64,000 nucleotides of DNA from Alcanivorax sp. S6407 (GTDB taxonomy: Bacteria > Pseudomonadota > Gammaproteobacteria > Pseudomonadales > Alcanivoracaceae). A program made the position numbers and the translations under genes. Within the stretch, counting starts at the first letter, position 1. Each line of letters opens with the position of its first letter. Shown in pieces: positions 46,753 through 56,492 of the stretch. Under the pieces are notes generated by a model that searched no databases, had not been told where the DNA came from, and was given only the letters and a program-made list of their open reading frames with translations. Where the stretch lies: positions 676,471-740,470 of the forward strand of contig NZ_JALKBH010000001.1 in the NCBI RefSeq assembly GCF_023016115.1, in the 5' to 3' direction.

Positions 46753-47622
46753 CTAGTAAAGATAGTTGAACATCTTGCGGCGATATTCACTGGCCAGCGG
46801 GTCGCCCTTGGGCAGGCATTCGAACACTTCCAGCAACGCGGATCGGGCTACCCCATCCTTGTAGTCACGGTGGTCACGCAACAATACCAGCAATGACTCC
46901 AGCCCCTCCTTGAACTGGCCAGCGGCGGCAGCCTGCAGGCCATGGGCATAGAGGTCTTCTGCAGTGGGACTGGCGGCAATCCTGGCCTCCAGATCCTTAA
47001 GGCTCTGCCCTGCCCCTTCCAGTTTTTCCAGCAACGCAAAGCGGGCACGGAACGGACGCAGCGGCTCCGCATCTTCAGTGACTTCCGCCAGCACCGACTG
47101 GGCTTCATCCAGCTGCCCCTGCCCCAGCAGGTACTCCACCAGCAGGGCGCGAATGGCATGTTTGTCCGGTGTCTGTTGCAGAGTCTGGCGCAGCGCCGCT
47201 TCCGCCTGTTCGCCATGGCCGGCGTCAATGGCCATGCGCACCTGCTCGATAAAGCCCTCTTCCTGCTGGGCCTGGGCGGCTTCCGGATCCACGACCGGCG
47301 CGAGCCACTGGCGCAGGCTCTCTTCCGTCTGCGGGCCATCCAGCTCGTTGACCAACTGCCCCTGGAACACCAGCTTGAGACTGGGCAATGCCTGCAGACC
47401 AAATTGGCTGGCCAGCATCTGTTGCTCATCGGCATTGACCGTAGCCAGAATCACTTTGCCCTGGTACTCAGTGACCAACTTCTCCAGTACCGGCGCCATC
47501 TGCAAGGAAGGCTGGCTGCGGCTGGACCAGAAGCTCACCAGTACCGGAATCTGCCGGGACTGCTCAAGCACCTGCTGAATATTCTGTTCGGTCACTTCCA
47601 CGATGAAACTGTTCTGCTGCAC
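46753..47622 (-). CDS. cnoX: Thioredoxin-like co-chaperone CnoX (YbbN)
   Basis: CnoX combines a thioredoxin domain with TPR repeats; in E. coli it holds proteins under hypochlorite stress and passes them to GroEL and DnaK. The 289 residues show the Trx fold (about 1-110) and TPR-like helices (about 120-289). The active-site position reads SQPS (36-39), without cysteines, so no redox activity is expected; E. coli has SQHC there. Confidence 0.93.
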   Translation of the reverse strand: MQQNSFIVEVTEQNIQQVLEQSRQIPVLVSFWSSRSQPSLQMAPVLEKLVTEYQGKVILATVNADEQQMLASQFGLQALPSLKLVFQGQLVNELDGPQTEESLRQWLAPVVDPEAAQAQQEEGFIEQVRMAIDAGHGEQAEAALRQTLQQTPDKHAIRALLVEYLLGQGQLDEAQSVLAEVTEDAEPLRPFRARFALLEKLEGAGQSLKDLEARIAASPTAEDLYAHGLQAAAAGQFKEGLESLLVLLRDHRDYKDGVARSALLEVFECLPKGDPLASEYRRKMFNYLY

Positions 47623-47866
47623 GGACGCACTCCTGCCACGTTATCTATGCGCGACATTGTAAGGCATGACGTGAACAAAATCCGACGTTGCCTGTCGCAT
47701 TCGATGTCTGCCCTTGCAGGCAAGTGGATGTGCATCCGCAAAGCAAGTGAGAGTAGACTGACACCGTGTCATTGCCTCAGCGCGGGATCGGTACGATACG
47801 GTTTCACGCTGCCTGCATGGGCACTGAGTACGCTGGATTGTATTCACTCAGGCAAAGGAGACCACC

Positions 47867-50323
47867 ATGCTTAGCCTTCTGGCTATTGTTGTGTTGATTG
47901 CCACCCTCATGACCCTGTTCTATCAACAGGTCAGTCGTGGCATCGGTAGTGTTGTTTTCGTCGTTATCTGGTTATTGAGCGCCTTTCTCGCCCCCTGGCT
48001 GGTGAATCCACTGGCGTTACTGGTGCTGGCCGCAGGCGTGACCCTTCTCAATCATGTGGATCTGCGTCAGCGCTTTGTGACCAAACCAGTCTATGGTGCC
48101 CTGGCCAAGGTGATGCCGGCCATCGGTGATACCGAACGTGAAGCCATCGAAGCCGGTACCACCTGGTTTGAAGCCGACCTGTTTTCCGGACGTCCGGACT
48201 GGGAAAAGTTTTCTCATATCCAGTTCACCACCCTTACCAATGAAGAACAGGCCTTCCTGGACAATGAGGTGCAGGAACTGTGTGACATGCTGGACGAGTG
48301 GAAGATCTTCCACGAACTCAAGGATCTGCCACCGGAAGTCTGGGACTTCCTCAAGCACAAGGGGTTCTTCAGTCTGATCATCCCGAAGGAATTCGGCGGC
48401 AAGGCGTTCAGCCCCTATGCCCAGAGCCGCATCATGAGCAAGATTGCCACCCGCTCGCTGACCGCGGCGGTCACTGCCATGGTGCCGAACTCACTCGGCC
48501 CCGGTGAACTGCTGGCCGAATACGGTACCGAAGAACAAAAGCAGCAATGGCTACCCGGCTTGGCCAAGGGGGACGAAATCCCCTGCTTTGGTCTCACCGG
48601 GCCGGAGGCCGGCTCCGATGCAGGCGCCATTCCGGACACAGGTGTCATCTGCAAGGGCAAGATCGATGGCAAGGAAGTGCTGGGCATGCGCCTGAACTTC
48701 GCCAAACGCTGGATTACTCTCGCCCCCGTGGCTACCGTAGTGGGTCTGGCCTTCAAGCTTTATGACCCCGAACACCTGCTCGGTGAAGAAGAAGAACTGG
48801 GCATTACCTGTGCCCTGATTCCCGCCAGCACCAAGGGGGTGGAGATTGGCCGTCGTCACTACCCGGGCTCCCCATTCATGAATGGTCCCATCAACGGCAA
48901 GGATGTGTTCGTGCCGCTGGACGCCATCATTGGTGGCCCGGACATGGCCGGTAAGGGCTGGCGCATGCTGATTGAATGTCTTGGTGCCGGGCGTGGTGTC
49001 TCCCTCCCCGCCCTGGCCACGGCCAGCGGAGAAATGGGTTATCGCATGACCGGCGCCTTCGGACGCATCCGTCGCCAGTTCAATACGGCTGTGGGTGAAT
49101 TTGAAGGCGTGCAGGAAGCCTCCGCGGAAGTGGCGTCCATTGCCTACACGCTGGAAGCTTACCGGCATCTGGTGACCCGCTCACTGGAAGATGGCGCACC
49201 GTCCGTGGTGACCGCCATGGCCAAGTATCATTCCACAGAAATGATGCGCGAGCTGATCAACCACGGCATGGACATCGCCGGTGGCCGCGGCATCCAGTTG
49301 GGTCCGCGCAACTTCCTGGCGCTGCCCTACCAGTCCACCCCCATTGCCATCACCGTGGAAGGGGCCAACATCCTCACCCGCTCGCTGATGATCTTTGGTC
49401 AGGGCGCCATGCGCTGTCATCCCTACCTGTATGACGAATTGCAGGCCATCCAGGCCGATGACAAGGAAAAGGGATTGCAGGACTTTGATGCCCTGTTCTT
49501 CAAGCACGCCGGACATACACTCGGCAATATCAGCAGCGCCGTTCTTCAGGCCCTGACCGGTCCTTACCTCTCCGATGCGCCAGCCAATGCCGACGCCTTC
49601 AGCGCGCCGTGGTATCGACTGGTTAATCGCTACAGCGCGGTGCTGGCCAGCACCGCGGATATGGCACTGGCTCTGCTGGGCGGTGATCTGAAACGCAGAG
49701 AGCTGCTGTCAGCCCGACTGGGGGATGTTCACAGTCAGCTGCTGATTGCCTGTGCCATTCTGAAATATCACGGCACCCTGCCCCGCGATGAAGCCAACGA
49801 CGCCCATGCCCGCTATGCACTGCGTCGGGCCTTCAGCCGGGCTCATGATTCGCTGGAAGACTTTTATCGCAACTTTGGCTTTTACGGTCTGGGCCACCTG
49901 CTGAAAGGCCTGTTCTTCCCATTGGGTCGTCCGTGCAAGGCGCAGGCTCCCAGCGATGATCAGATCCGCCAGCTGGGGGAAATGATCATGGCTCCCAGTT
50001 CTGTTCGTGATGCGTTGGCGGAACCCGCCTACATTTCCCGGGACCCGGAAGATGCCATCGGCCGTGTGGAAGCCACTTACAACAAGCTGCTGGAAGTGGA
50101 ACCGGCCTGGATCGCCTTCCTCAAGGCCGAAGGCAAAGGCCAGCTGGAGGGCAAGACTGTGATCGACAAACTCAAGGACGCCGCCGCCAAGGGCATCATC
50201 AGTGAATCCCAGGTGGATGCCGTCAACGAGTACGACGCCATGCGTTACGACTGCCTGCTTACCGATGCCTTCGACAAGAACCTGAAGAAGGTGAAGGTAC
50301 ATGCGGAGAGACCGGTGATGTAG
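47867..50323 (+). CDS. fadE: Acyl-CoA dehydrogenase FadE
   Basis: FadE oxidises acyl-CoA to 2-enoyl-CoA, the first step of beta-oxidation, at the inner membrane. The 818 residues match E. coli FadE (814). Two N-terminal hydrophobic segments (about 3-20 and 28-65) precede the dehydrogenase domain, with FFSLIIPKEFGGKAFS, CFGLTGPEAGSDAG (FAD and substrate) and DIAGGRGIQLGPRNFLALPY. A long C-terminal domain is specific for FadE. AAAGGAG precedes the ATG. No clear FadR-type palindrome was recognised. Confidence 0.97.
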   Translation: MLSLLAIVVLIATLMTLFYQQVSRGIGSVVFVVIWLLSAFLAPWLVNPLALLVLAAGVTLLNHVDLRQRFVTKPVYGALAKVMPAIGDTEREAIEAGTTWFEADLFSGRPDWEKFSHIQFTTLTNEEQAFLDNEVQELCDMLDEWKIFHELKDLPPEVWDFLKHKGFFSLIIPKEFGGKAFSPYAQSRIMSKIATRSLTAAVTAMVPNSLGPGELLAEYGTEEQKQQWLPGLAKGDEIPCFGLTGPEAGSDAGAIPDTGVICKGKIDGKEVLGMRLNFAKRWITLAPVATVVGLAFKLYDPEHLLGEEEELGITCALIPASTKGVEIGRRHYPGSPFMNGPINGKDVFVPLDAIIGGPDMAGKGWRMLIECLGAGRGVSLPALATASGEMGYRMTGAFGRIRRQFNTAVGEFEGVQEASAEVASIAYTLEAYRHLVTRSLEDGAPSVVTAMAKYHSTEMMRELINHGMDIAGGRGIQLGPRNFLALPYQSTPIAITVEGANILTRSLMIFGQGAMRCHPYLYDELQAIQADDKEKGLQDFDALFFKHAGHTLGNISSAVLQALTGPYLSDAPANADAFSAPWYRLVNRYSAVLASTADMALALLGGDLKRRELLSARLGDVHSQLLIACAILKYHGTLPRDEANDAHARYALRRAFSRAHDSLEDFYRNFGFYGLGHLLKGLFFPLGRPCKAQAPSDDQIRQLGEMIMAPSSVRDALAEPAYISRDPEDAIGRVEATYNKLLEVEPAWIAFLKAEGKGQLEGKTVIDKLKDAAAKGIISESQVDAVNEYDAMRYDCLLTDAFDKNLKKVKVHAERPVM

Positions 50324-50767
50324 TGCCTCTATTATCAACGCAACCTAGCAGTAGGAGCGTCGCTCGCGGCGCGATAACCCAAGCCGGGATCAAAAGCATT
50401 TTCACCACAGAGGGCACAGAGATCACTGATGAAATAGGGTTGAATCTCTGTGTGCTGTGTGCACTCTATGGTGAACATTGCCTTTAAAGGTTCTGGTTAT
50501 CGCGCCGCAAGCGACGCTCCTACGCCAAGGTTTGTTCAAAATACAACCAGGTCACACTTCGACGACTTTTGATCTGTTCGTTTTTTATACAAACGCTGCT
50601 TTTTCCGGCAGTTGAATCATCGTCATCCACCCGACACGCAGATTTAACATTCTTATCACCCATTTGGCGCTTTCGCGCGCCGGCCCTTTGGTCTAGTCTT
50701 TGCGAAATTCGCCCCCTCCGGGTTTTACCCGCGCATCCAGCGCCTCGCCCAGCTACACAGGTCAGGA
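50324..50767. other. Spacer between fadE and minC with a nested repeat
   Basis: The first 200 bases are taken by the family 1 element at 50351-50523. The rest (50524-50767) should contain the minCDE promoter; TTTTTTATACAAACGC near 50580 is A/T-rich, but no confident -35/-10 pair was found. No gene is supported. Confidence 0.5.
50351..50523. repeat. Nested inverted repeat, family 1 (copy 2)
   Basis: Outer arms of 29 bases beginning GTAGGAGCGTCGCT face each other with one mismatch. Inner facing words CACCACAGAGGGCACAGAG and CTCTGTGTGCTGTGTGCACT mirror those in copy 1 at 24124. The two copies share order, size (172 and 173 bp) and position directly after a gene. Confidence 0.8.
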
Positions 50768-51496
50768 ATGACAGCAGTCGTAGAAGAAAAATCGGTACTC
50801 GAATTCAAGGGCCGCATGTTGATGATGACGGTCCTGCAGCTCAATACCCTGGATGCCCATCAACTGCACCAGGAAATCAGCCAACGACTGGACGACGCGG
50901 CTGAATGGCTGCAACAGGCTCCCGTGGTGATCGACATCCCCGACAATGTGGAGCTCGACACCGCCAACCTGCTGCCCGCCGTGGACACCCTGCGCAATCT
51001 GGGTGTAAACCTTGTCGCGCTGGCACGTAACGAACGTATTGATGAAGCCACCGCCTCACTGGTGGGGCTTGGGACGCTGAGCCTGAGTGGCGGCCGCGAT
51101 ATCCCCCGCCGTGCCGAAGCGCCGCGCCAGGAAGGCACTAGCGAACCCGACGCCAGCGCTGCTGAGCGGGTGGAGACTCTGGTGGTGGAGCAGCCGGTAC
51201 GATCTGGCCAGCAAGTCTACAGCCGGGGAGACATGATCGTACTGGCGCCGGTGAGCACCGGCGCGGAAATCATGGCGGAAGGCAATATCCATGTTTACAG
51301 CAACCTGCGCGGCCGGGCCATGGCCGGCGTAAGGGGCGATACTACGGCCCGTATTTTCTGTCAGCAGCTCAATGCCGAGCTGGTGTCGATCGCCGGGCAC
51401 TATCGGGTGGCCGAAGACCTGCCCGATGCACACCGAAACCAGCCTGTGCACCTGTCCCTGCAGGGCGAGGCGATGCATTTTACCGCGCTGAAATAG
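50768..51496 (+). CDS. minC: Septum site-determining protein MinC
   Basis: MinC blocks FtsZ rings away from mid-cell. The 242-residue protein has an N-terminal FtsZ-binding domain (about 1-105), a variable acidic linker (PRQEGTSEPDASAAE), and a C-terminal beta-helix domain with RSGQQVYSRGDMIVLAPVS and GNIHVYSNLRGRAMAGV that binds MinD. minD and minE follow at once. Confidence 0.96.
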   Translation: MTAVVEEKSVLEFKGRMLMMTVLQLNTLDAHQLHQEISQRLDDAAEWLQQAPVVIDIPDNVELDTANLLPAVDTLRNLGVNLVALARNERIDEATASLVGLGTLSLSGGRDIPRRAEAPRQEGTSEPDASAAERVETLVVEQPVRSGQQVYSRGDMIVLAPVSTGAEIMAEGNIHVYSNLRGRAMAGVRGDTTARIFCQQLNAELVSIAGHYRVAEDLPDAHRNQPVHLSLQGEAMHFTALK

Positions 51497-51528
51497 CGCT
51501 CAGGGACTGTGAAGGTAAGGAGAAGAGC

Positions 51529-52344
51529 GTGACAAAGATCGTGGTCGTGACATCCGGCAAGGGTGGCGTCGGCAAAACCACCACCAGTGCAGCACTGGCT
51601 ACCGGGCTTGCCCTGCGCGGTTTTAAGACTGCCGTTATCGATTTCGATGTGGGCCTGCGTAACCTGGACCTGATCATGGGCTGCGAACGCCGTGTGGTCT
51701 ACGACCTGGTCAACGTGATCAATGGCGATGCCAACATCAAGCAGGCGCTGATCAAGGACAAGAAGGTGGACAACCTGTTCATCCTCCCGGCCTCGCAGAC
51801 CCGCGACAAGGACGCCCTCACCCAGGAAGGCGTGGAAGGCGTATTCAACGCCCTGCGTGATGACATGCAGATGGACTACATTATTTGCGACAGCCCGGCG
51901 GGTATTGAAAAAGGTGCCCTGATGGCCGCCTATTTCGCCGACGAGGCCGTGGTGGTGACCAACCCGGAAGTGTCCAGTGTCCGCGACTCCGATCGTATGA
52001 TCGGTATCCTGGCCAGCAAGACCCGCCACGCCGAACAAGGCAACGGTGATATCCCCGCCCGCCTGCTGCTGACCCGTTACTCTCCGGAGCGGGTAGAAAA
52101 AGGCGAGATGCTGTCGGTGGAAGATGTGCAGGAAATTCTCGCCATCGAACTGCTGGGCGTGGTCCCCGAATCCCAGGCCGTATTGAACGCCAGTAATGCT
52201 GGCAGCCCGGTGATTCTGGATACTGATTCCGATGCCGGTCAGGCCTATAGCGATGCAGTGGCCCGCTTCCTGGGCGACCAGTTGCCACACCGCTTTACCA
52301 CTGTTAACAAGAAAGGTCTGCTGGGCCGACTGTTTGGGGGCTAA
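51529..52344 (+). CDS. minD: Septum site-determining ATPase MinD
   Basis: MinD is the membrane-cycling ATPase that carries MinC. The 271 residues begin with a GTG codon, preceded by AAGGAGAAGAGC. The deviant Walker A motif is [13 protein letters not shown], with [15 protein letters not shown] and [14 protein letters not shown] following. The C-terminal amphipathic helix LLGRLFGG anchors it to the membrane. Confidence 0.98.
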   Translation: MTKIVVVTSGKGGVGKTTTSAALATGLALRGFKTAVIDFDVGLRNLDLIMGCERRVVYDLVNVINGDANIKQALIKDKKVDNLFILPASQTRDKDALTQEGVEGVFNALRDDMQMDYIICDSPAGIEKGALMAAYFADEAVVVTNPEVSSVRDSDRMIGILASKTRHAEQGNGDIPARLLLTRYSPERVEKGEMLSVEDVQEILAIELLGVVPESQAVLNASNAGSPVILDTDSDAGQAYSDAVARFLGDQLPHRFTTVNKKGLLGRLFGG

Positions 52345-52346
52345 GG

Positions 52347-52604
52347 ATGAGCATCTTCAGTTATCTGCTTCCCAAGAAGCAGACAAGTGCGTCGGTGGCC
52401 AAGGAACGACTGCAAATTATTGTAGCGCGTGAACGCTCCACCCGTGGCGGACCGGACTATCTTCCTCAGCTTCAGGAAGAGCTGTTGCAGGTTGTACGCA
52501 AATATGTGCCTGTCGATCAGGATGCGGTCAACATTCAGCTGGATCGCGACTCCGGTTGTGAAATCCTCGAGCTGAACATCACCCTTCCGGAAGGCACACC
52601 CTGA
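52347..52604 (+). CDS. minE: Cell division topological specificity factor MinE
   Basis: MinE stimulates MinD ATPase and drives pole-to-pole oscillation. The 85-residue protein has the membrane-targeting start [20 protein letters not shown], the MinD-binding helix [11 protein letters not shown], and the dimer domain with [17 protein letters not shown]. It starts two bases after the minD stop codon. Confidence 0.97.
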   Translation: MSIFSYLLPKKQTSASVAKERLQIIVARERSTRGGPDYLPQLQEELLQVVRKYVPVDQDAVNIQLDRDSGCEILELNITLPEGTP

Positions 52605-52630
52605 ATGGGATGGCTAACGCCGAGAGATGA

Positions 52631-52660
52631 AAAGCGAACCTCATGGTTCGCTTTTTTTAT
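52631..52660 (+). terminator. Terminator of minCDE
   Basis: AAGCGAACC and GGTTCGCTT pair around TCAT, followed by a run of T residues on the plus strand. Confidence 0.92.
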
Positions 52661-52850
52661 GCATAAAGAACCCCGTTCATACTGCTGGTTCGACCATGCG
52701 GGAGAAGCTTACAAACTGATACCAGCAAATCCTTCCCATTCTTTTGCGCGGTTCTCAGGACAGGATTATCCTCAATCCAAGACACAATGATGCAGTCCCT
52801 GTAACCCTCAGACGAATTGCCTAACCGCGAACCGTCACATAATAACAACA

Positions 52851-52895
52851 GGTTTTCTGGCACCCTTTGCGAATATCCAGCGCAACCAGAAAACC
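52851..52895 (+). promoter_or_regulatory. Hairpin directly upstream of the kinase ribosome-binding site
   Basis: GGTTTTCTGG (52851-52860) pairs perfectly with CCAGAAAACC (52886-52895). Inside, TTGCG and CGCAA pair and the loop has nine bases; six unpaired bases bulge on one side. The Shine-Dalgarno GAGGAG starts two bases after the stem. It could be an RNA structure controlling translation or a DNA operator. Confidence 0.55.
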
Positions 52896-52907
52896 CGAGG
52901 AGATGTC

Positions 52908-55280
52908 TTGGCAAAGGGAAAGGCGATGACACGGTTCTGGCTGGCAGTCCTGTTTATCGGGATGGCATTGCCTGTACACGCCTTGTCAATACACGCCCTC
53001 AGAGCTGGCCACCTTGAAGTCCATGACCCTGTTAAGACTGTCGAACTGGGACGCTACATGCAGAGCTGGTGCGATGGCACGGGCCGCTCCACGCTTAATG
53101 ATGCACGCCATCAGAAATACCAACCACTGGAACGGAGTCGCATCAACTTTGGCTACCGCAAGGATGCCTGCTGGTTTCGCGTGAGTCTCGAGAATACCGG
53201 CATGGATGAACTGCCACTTTGGGTGCAGGTCGACTACGCCGTTCTCGACAATGTGGACTTTTTCCTCACCGACGGCACTACCACCCAGTCATGGCGTATG
53301 GGTGACACTCGCCCCTTCACCAGCCGACCGGTACGCCTGCGCACCTTCACCGTACCCTTTACCCTGCCCGCCAACGAGCCTCGTACTTTGTACCTGAGGG
53401 TCTACAGCATCAGCAGCGCCATGACCGTTCCATTGAGCCTCAGTGGTCGAGACAACTTCATTGAACAACAAAGTGCTCACGAATGGTTGATGGGCGGTTT
53501 CTATGGGATCGCGATCGGATTGTTCTTCTACCACCTCGTGTTATGGCTGGGAGGTAGAGAGAAAAGCAGCCGCTTCTACACAGTTCATGTTGCCTGCTCC
53601 ACCCTCTATATCGCCTGCCTTCAGGGTGTGGCTCACCGATTATGGTTCGCTGACACGATCCTTCCGCAAGCTGCCAATCACCTTTTTGGTTACCTGACAC
53701 TGTTATCAGGGCTGCTGTTTGCCCGCGACTTTCTCAACACAGCTCAATGGCGTTGGCTGGATCGCTTGTTGCTTACCGCTGTGGCAATCCAGGCAATGAT
53801 CATCGCAATCCTGCTGATAGCGCCAACCGGTACCGTTGCACCACTGCAAGGGGTCGTTGCTTTGCTCACCCTTGCCCTGCTGCTATTTATCGGGCTCTAC
53901 AGTCTTTATCGCGGGCACCCTGAAGCACGCATCTTTGTTTTTGCCTGGAGCATGTTCCTGCTCACCGTCGCCCTTCTGTCCCTGGGCGCCTACGGCGTGA
54001 TTACCCTCCCCGGCATCCTCAATATCATTGGGGTTCAGCTTGGACTGGTACTGCAACAGGTGTTGCTGTCGTTCGGCCTCGCCTATCGGTTGCGAAGCCT
54101 GAAAAAGGAAACCCTGCAGCGACAGAAAGAAATCATCCGCGCGCAGGCAGAGAACGATGCCAAAAGCGACTTCCTGGCCAAGATGAGCCATGAAATTCGT
54201 ACCCCCATGAACGCCGTCCTCGGACTGGCTGAGTTGATGAGAAGTACGCGACTGGATGCCACCCAGCGTAATTACATGGATACCATCTACAGTGCTGGCA
54301 ACAGCTTGCTCAACGTCATCAATGACATCCTTGATTTCTCCAAGATCAGTTCTGGAAAGCTGGAGCTGGAAGTCAGCACGTTCAACCTGCATAAACTGCT
54401 GGAAGACTGCCTGATGATCTTCCACGCCAATGCTGAACAGAAAGGCATTCGCCTGGTCAGTGACTGGAACGCAAGCTTGCCTGCATGGGTTAAAGGCGAT
54501 CCAACACGATTACGCCAGATACTGCTGAACCTGCTTTCCAATGCGGTGAAGTTTACCGAGCAAGGCACGGTAACACTGCGTGCAGAAGCCGGTCGAACCC
54601 GTAACCCCGAAGTCATCCTGCTGCATTGTCAGGTCACAGATCAGGGCATTGGCATGAACGACCGGGAAGTCAGCATGTTGTTCACCTCCTTTCAGCAAGC
54701 AGACAGTTCCACTTCACGTAAATACGGCGGGACAGGACTCGGACTGGCGATCTCCCGCCAGTTGGCAGAGCTCATGGAAGGACGGCTGGAAGCTCACAGC
54801 GAACCAGGCAAAGGGTCTACCTTTACCCTGAGCCTCCCCCTCAAACGCAGCGTCATGGATGCGACCCAACACCCGCCAGTGACAGGGCAGAAACTGGCAA
54901 ACCTGCAAGTCCTGGTCGTCGAGGACAACGCCGTCAACCAGATGGTTATTGGTGCCCTGCTGAAGCAACTATCAGTCAGCGCCACCCTCACCAGTAGCGG
55001 GGCAGAAGCCCTGGAAAAGCTTCAAGCCCAGTCAGTCAGCCCGGACATTATCCTGATGGATTGTGAAATGCCTGACATGGACGGTTATCAGACCACAGCC
55101 TTGATACGCCAACTGGAAAACAGGGAAAACCATCCGCGGATTCCCATCCTGGCACTCACGGCCCATGCCTCCACCGAACACCGGGAACGCTGCTTTGCCA
55201 GTGGCATGGACGACCATATCGCCAAACCGGTTACCCTCGACCAGCTGCGTCAGAAGCTGCAGCAGTGGTCATCGGTTTAA
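52908..55280 (+). CDS. Hybrid sensor histidine kinase, 7TMR-DISM type
   Basis: The 790-residue membrane kinase has a signal sequence (FWLAVLFIGMALPVHA), a periplasmic 7TMR-DISMED2-like beta domain (about 30-175), seven hydrophobic helices (about 190-395), and a coiled coil. HisKA follows with SDFLAKMSHEIRTPMN (His428), then HATPase with LNLLSNAVKFTEQG and GGTGLGLAISRQL. A receiver domain carries Asp718 in ILMDCEMPDMDGY and ends in KPVTLDQL. The start is TTG at 52908, five bases after GAGGAG; ATG at 52926 is an alternative. No phosphotransfer or output gene adjoins, so it is an orphan. Confidence 0.92.
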   Translation: MAKGKAMTRFWLAVLFIGMALPVHALSIHALRAGHLEVHDPVKTVELGRYMQSWCDGTGRSTLNDARHQKYQPLERSRINFGYRKDACWFRVSLENTGMDELPLWVQVDYAVLDNVDFFLTDGTTTQSWRMGDTRPFTSRPVRLRTFTVPFTLPANEPRTLYLRVYSISSAMTVPLSLSGRDNFIEQQSAHEWLMGGFYGIAIGLFFYHLVLWLGGREKSSRFYTVHVACSTLYIACLQGVAHRLWFADTILPQAANHLFGYLTLLSGLLFARDFLNTAQWRWLDRLLLTAVAIQAMIIAILLIAPTGTVAPLQGVVALLTLALLLFIGLYSLYRGHPEARIFVFAWSMFLLTVALLSLGAYGVITLPGILNIIGVQLGLVLQQVLLSFGLAYRLRSLKKETLQRQKEIIRAQAENDAKSDFLAKMSHEIRTPMNAVLGLAELMRSTRLDATQRNYMDTIYSAGNSLLNVINDILDFSKISSGKLELEVSTFNLHKLLEDCLMIFHANAEQKGIRLVSDWNASLPAWVKGDPTRLRQILLNLLSNAVKFTEQGTVTLRAEAGRTRNPEVILLHCQVTDQGIGMNDREVSMLFTSFQQADSSTSRKYGGTGLGLAISRQLAELMEGRLEAHSEPGKGSTFTLSLPLKRSVMDATQHPPVTGQKLANLQVLVVEDNAVNQMVIGALLKQLSVSATLTSSGAEALEKLQAQSVSPDIILMDCEMPDMDGYQTTALIRQLENRENHPRIPILALTAHASTEHRERCFASGMDDHIAKPVTLDQLRQKLQQWSSV

Positions 55281-55589
55281 CTGATCCGGAAGCACCTGCC
55301 ACTCGGGATCCTCGTACTCCCCGATAACCTTCACAGAAACCACCCTGGCGTGCTTCGCCAGGATCGCTTTGACCCTCTCACTACGGCAGTCATCCTTGGC
55401 ATCACGATGCGCCTTGCTTTCCCAGTGGGCAATCGCCAGCACCGTATCCGGGGCACCAATTTTTCGATGCAGAAAGGTACCCTGTGCGCCTTCTGACTGC
55501 TGGATAATCTGGCTGGCTTCCACCCAGCCTGCAGCATATTCCTGCACCGAAAAACCGGGTGTCACGGTAACCTCAAAAATATATTTCAT
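55269..55589 (-). CDS. Antibiotic biosynthesis monooxygenase-like (ABM) domain protein
   Basis: This 106-residue dimeric ferredoxin-like fold protein begins MKYIFEVTVTPGFSVQEYAA and has SEGAQGTFLHRKIGAPDTVL and AIAHWESKAHRDAKDDCRSE, the ABM/YgiN-like pattern. The activity is unknown. It overlaps mtfA by four bases, and converges with the kinase gene with a 12-base overlap at their 3' ends. Confidence 0.8.
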   Translation of the reverse strand: MKYIFEVTVTPGFSVQEYAAGWVEASQIIQQSEGAQGTFLHRKIGAPDTVLAIAHWESKAHRDAKDDCRSERVKAILAKHARVVSVKVIGEYEDPEWQVLPDQLNR

Positions 55590-56338
55590 CCCATCTCTCC
55601 CTGCCGGTAAAAACGTGCAAGCAGCTGATACAACGCTGGCCAGTCATGCTTCAATTGTTGCGGCGCTTCGAAGAAGGCTTCACTGCAAACGGCAAAGAAT
55701 TCCCCCGGGCCGGTTAGCGCATAGGCATCTACCGGCATATGACGGTGCTGGTGATAGTCCTGCTCCAATTCCTTGAAGGCTTTGCTGAAAATGTCATGCC
55801 ATTGCTGCGGACTCATTCCCTCATGCAGTGGCGGCGCACCATTGGCCCCCTGATGACGCATATCCAGCTTGTGGGACATCTCGTGAATCACCACATTACT
55901 GGCATCGCCTGACTTGCACACGTCCTCCCAGGAAAGAATGACAGGCCCTTGCTGCCAGGCTTCACCGGAAAGCACCGGGCCACGCGCATGGACCACACCA
56001 TCCGCAGTTCGATGCGGACGATTGGGAATGAAGGCACTCTCATAGAGAATTACCGTATACCAACCGTTGTACCAGTCCAGGCCCAGCTTGAGGATGGGCA
56101 CACAGGCCATGGTGGCTACCTTCAGACACATGGCATCCGTAATGGCAAAATTACCCCCAGGCGCCATACTCTTGCGGGCCAGAAATCGAAAAGTCAGTGC
56201 CATCAGGGCCTCACGCTCCTGACCCTGGTAGCGCGTCATCACCGGCCAGTCCGCTACGGCGGCTTCCCACTGGGCGCGGGTATAGCCCATTTTCTTGACC
56301 CGTCTGGCATCACGCCAGTTTCGCCATGCAGTCAGCAT
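55586..56338 (-). CDS. mtfA: Zinc-dependent peptidase MtfA
   Basis: MtfA is a zinc aminopeptidase that in E. coli binds the glucose repressor Mlc. The 250-residue protein has the gluzincin motif HEMSHKLD (His152, Glu153, His156). GEAWQQGPVILSWEDV and ALTGPGEFFAVCSEAFFEAP match conserved regions of E. coli MtfA, including the third Glu ligand. Whether Mlc is the partner in this organism cannot be seen. Confidence 0.93.
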   Translation of the reverse strand: MLTAWRNWRDARRVKKMGYTRAQWEAAVADWPVMTRYQGQEREALMALTFRFLARKSMAPGGNFAITDAMCLKVATMACVPILKLGLDWYNGWYTVILYESAFIPNRPHRTADGVVHARGPVLSGEAWQQGPVILSWEDVCKSGDASNVVIHEMSHKLDMRHQGANGAPPLHEGMSPQQWHDIFSKAFKELEQDYHQHRHMPVDAYALTGPGEFFAVCSEAFFEAPQQLKHDWPALYQLLARFYRQGEMG

Positions 56339-56492
56339 GGGGCTCTCCCTGATGGTTGACGCTCATTACAGGATTACAGGCACGCTTGCCTGCCAGCATC
56401 CTCATAACAATCTGGCCTGATTGGCCATGGTTATGGCGCTGACAGAATCCTGGTTTTACTGTCGGCCATGCTACCATCCGCCACCCGCATTC

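Larger units (their letters stand above)
52605..52907 (+). other. Spacer between minE and the sensor kinase, with a structured leader
   Basis: After the minCDE terminator the spacer is unremarkable until 52851, where a hairpin adjoins the ribosome-binding site of the kinase gene. No gene is supported, apart from an 8-codon frame at 52903 judged doubtful. Confidence 0.5.

Noticed and set aside
52903..52929. Eight-codon leader peptide before the sensor kinase
   Set aside because: Its ATG directly abuts GAGGAG with no spacing, so initiation is unlikely; it is mentioned only as context for the TTG start.
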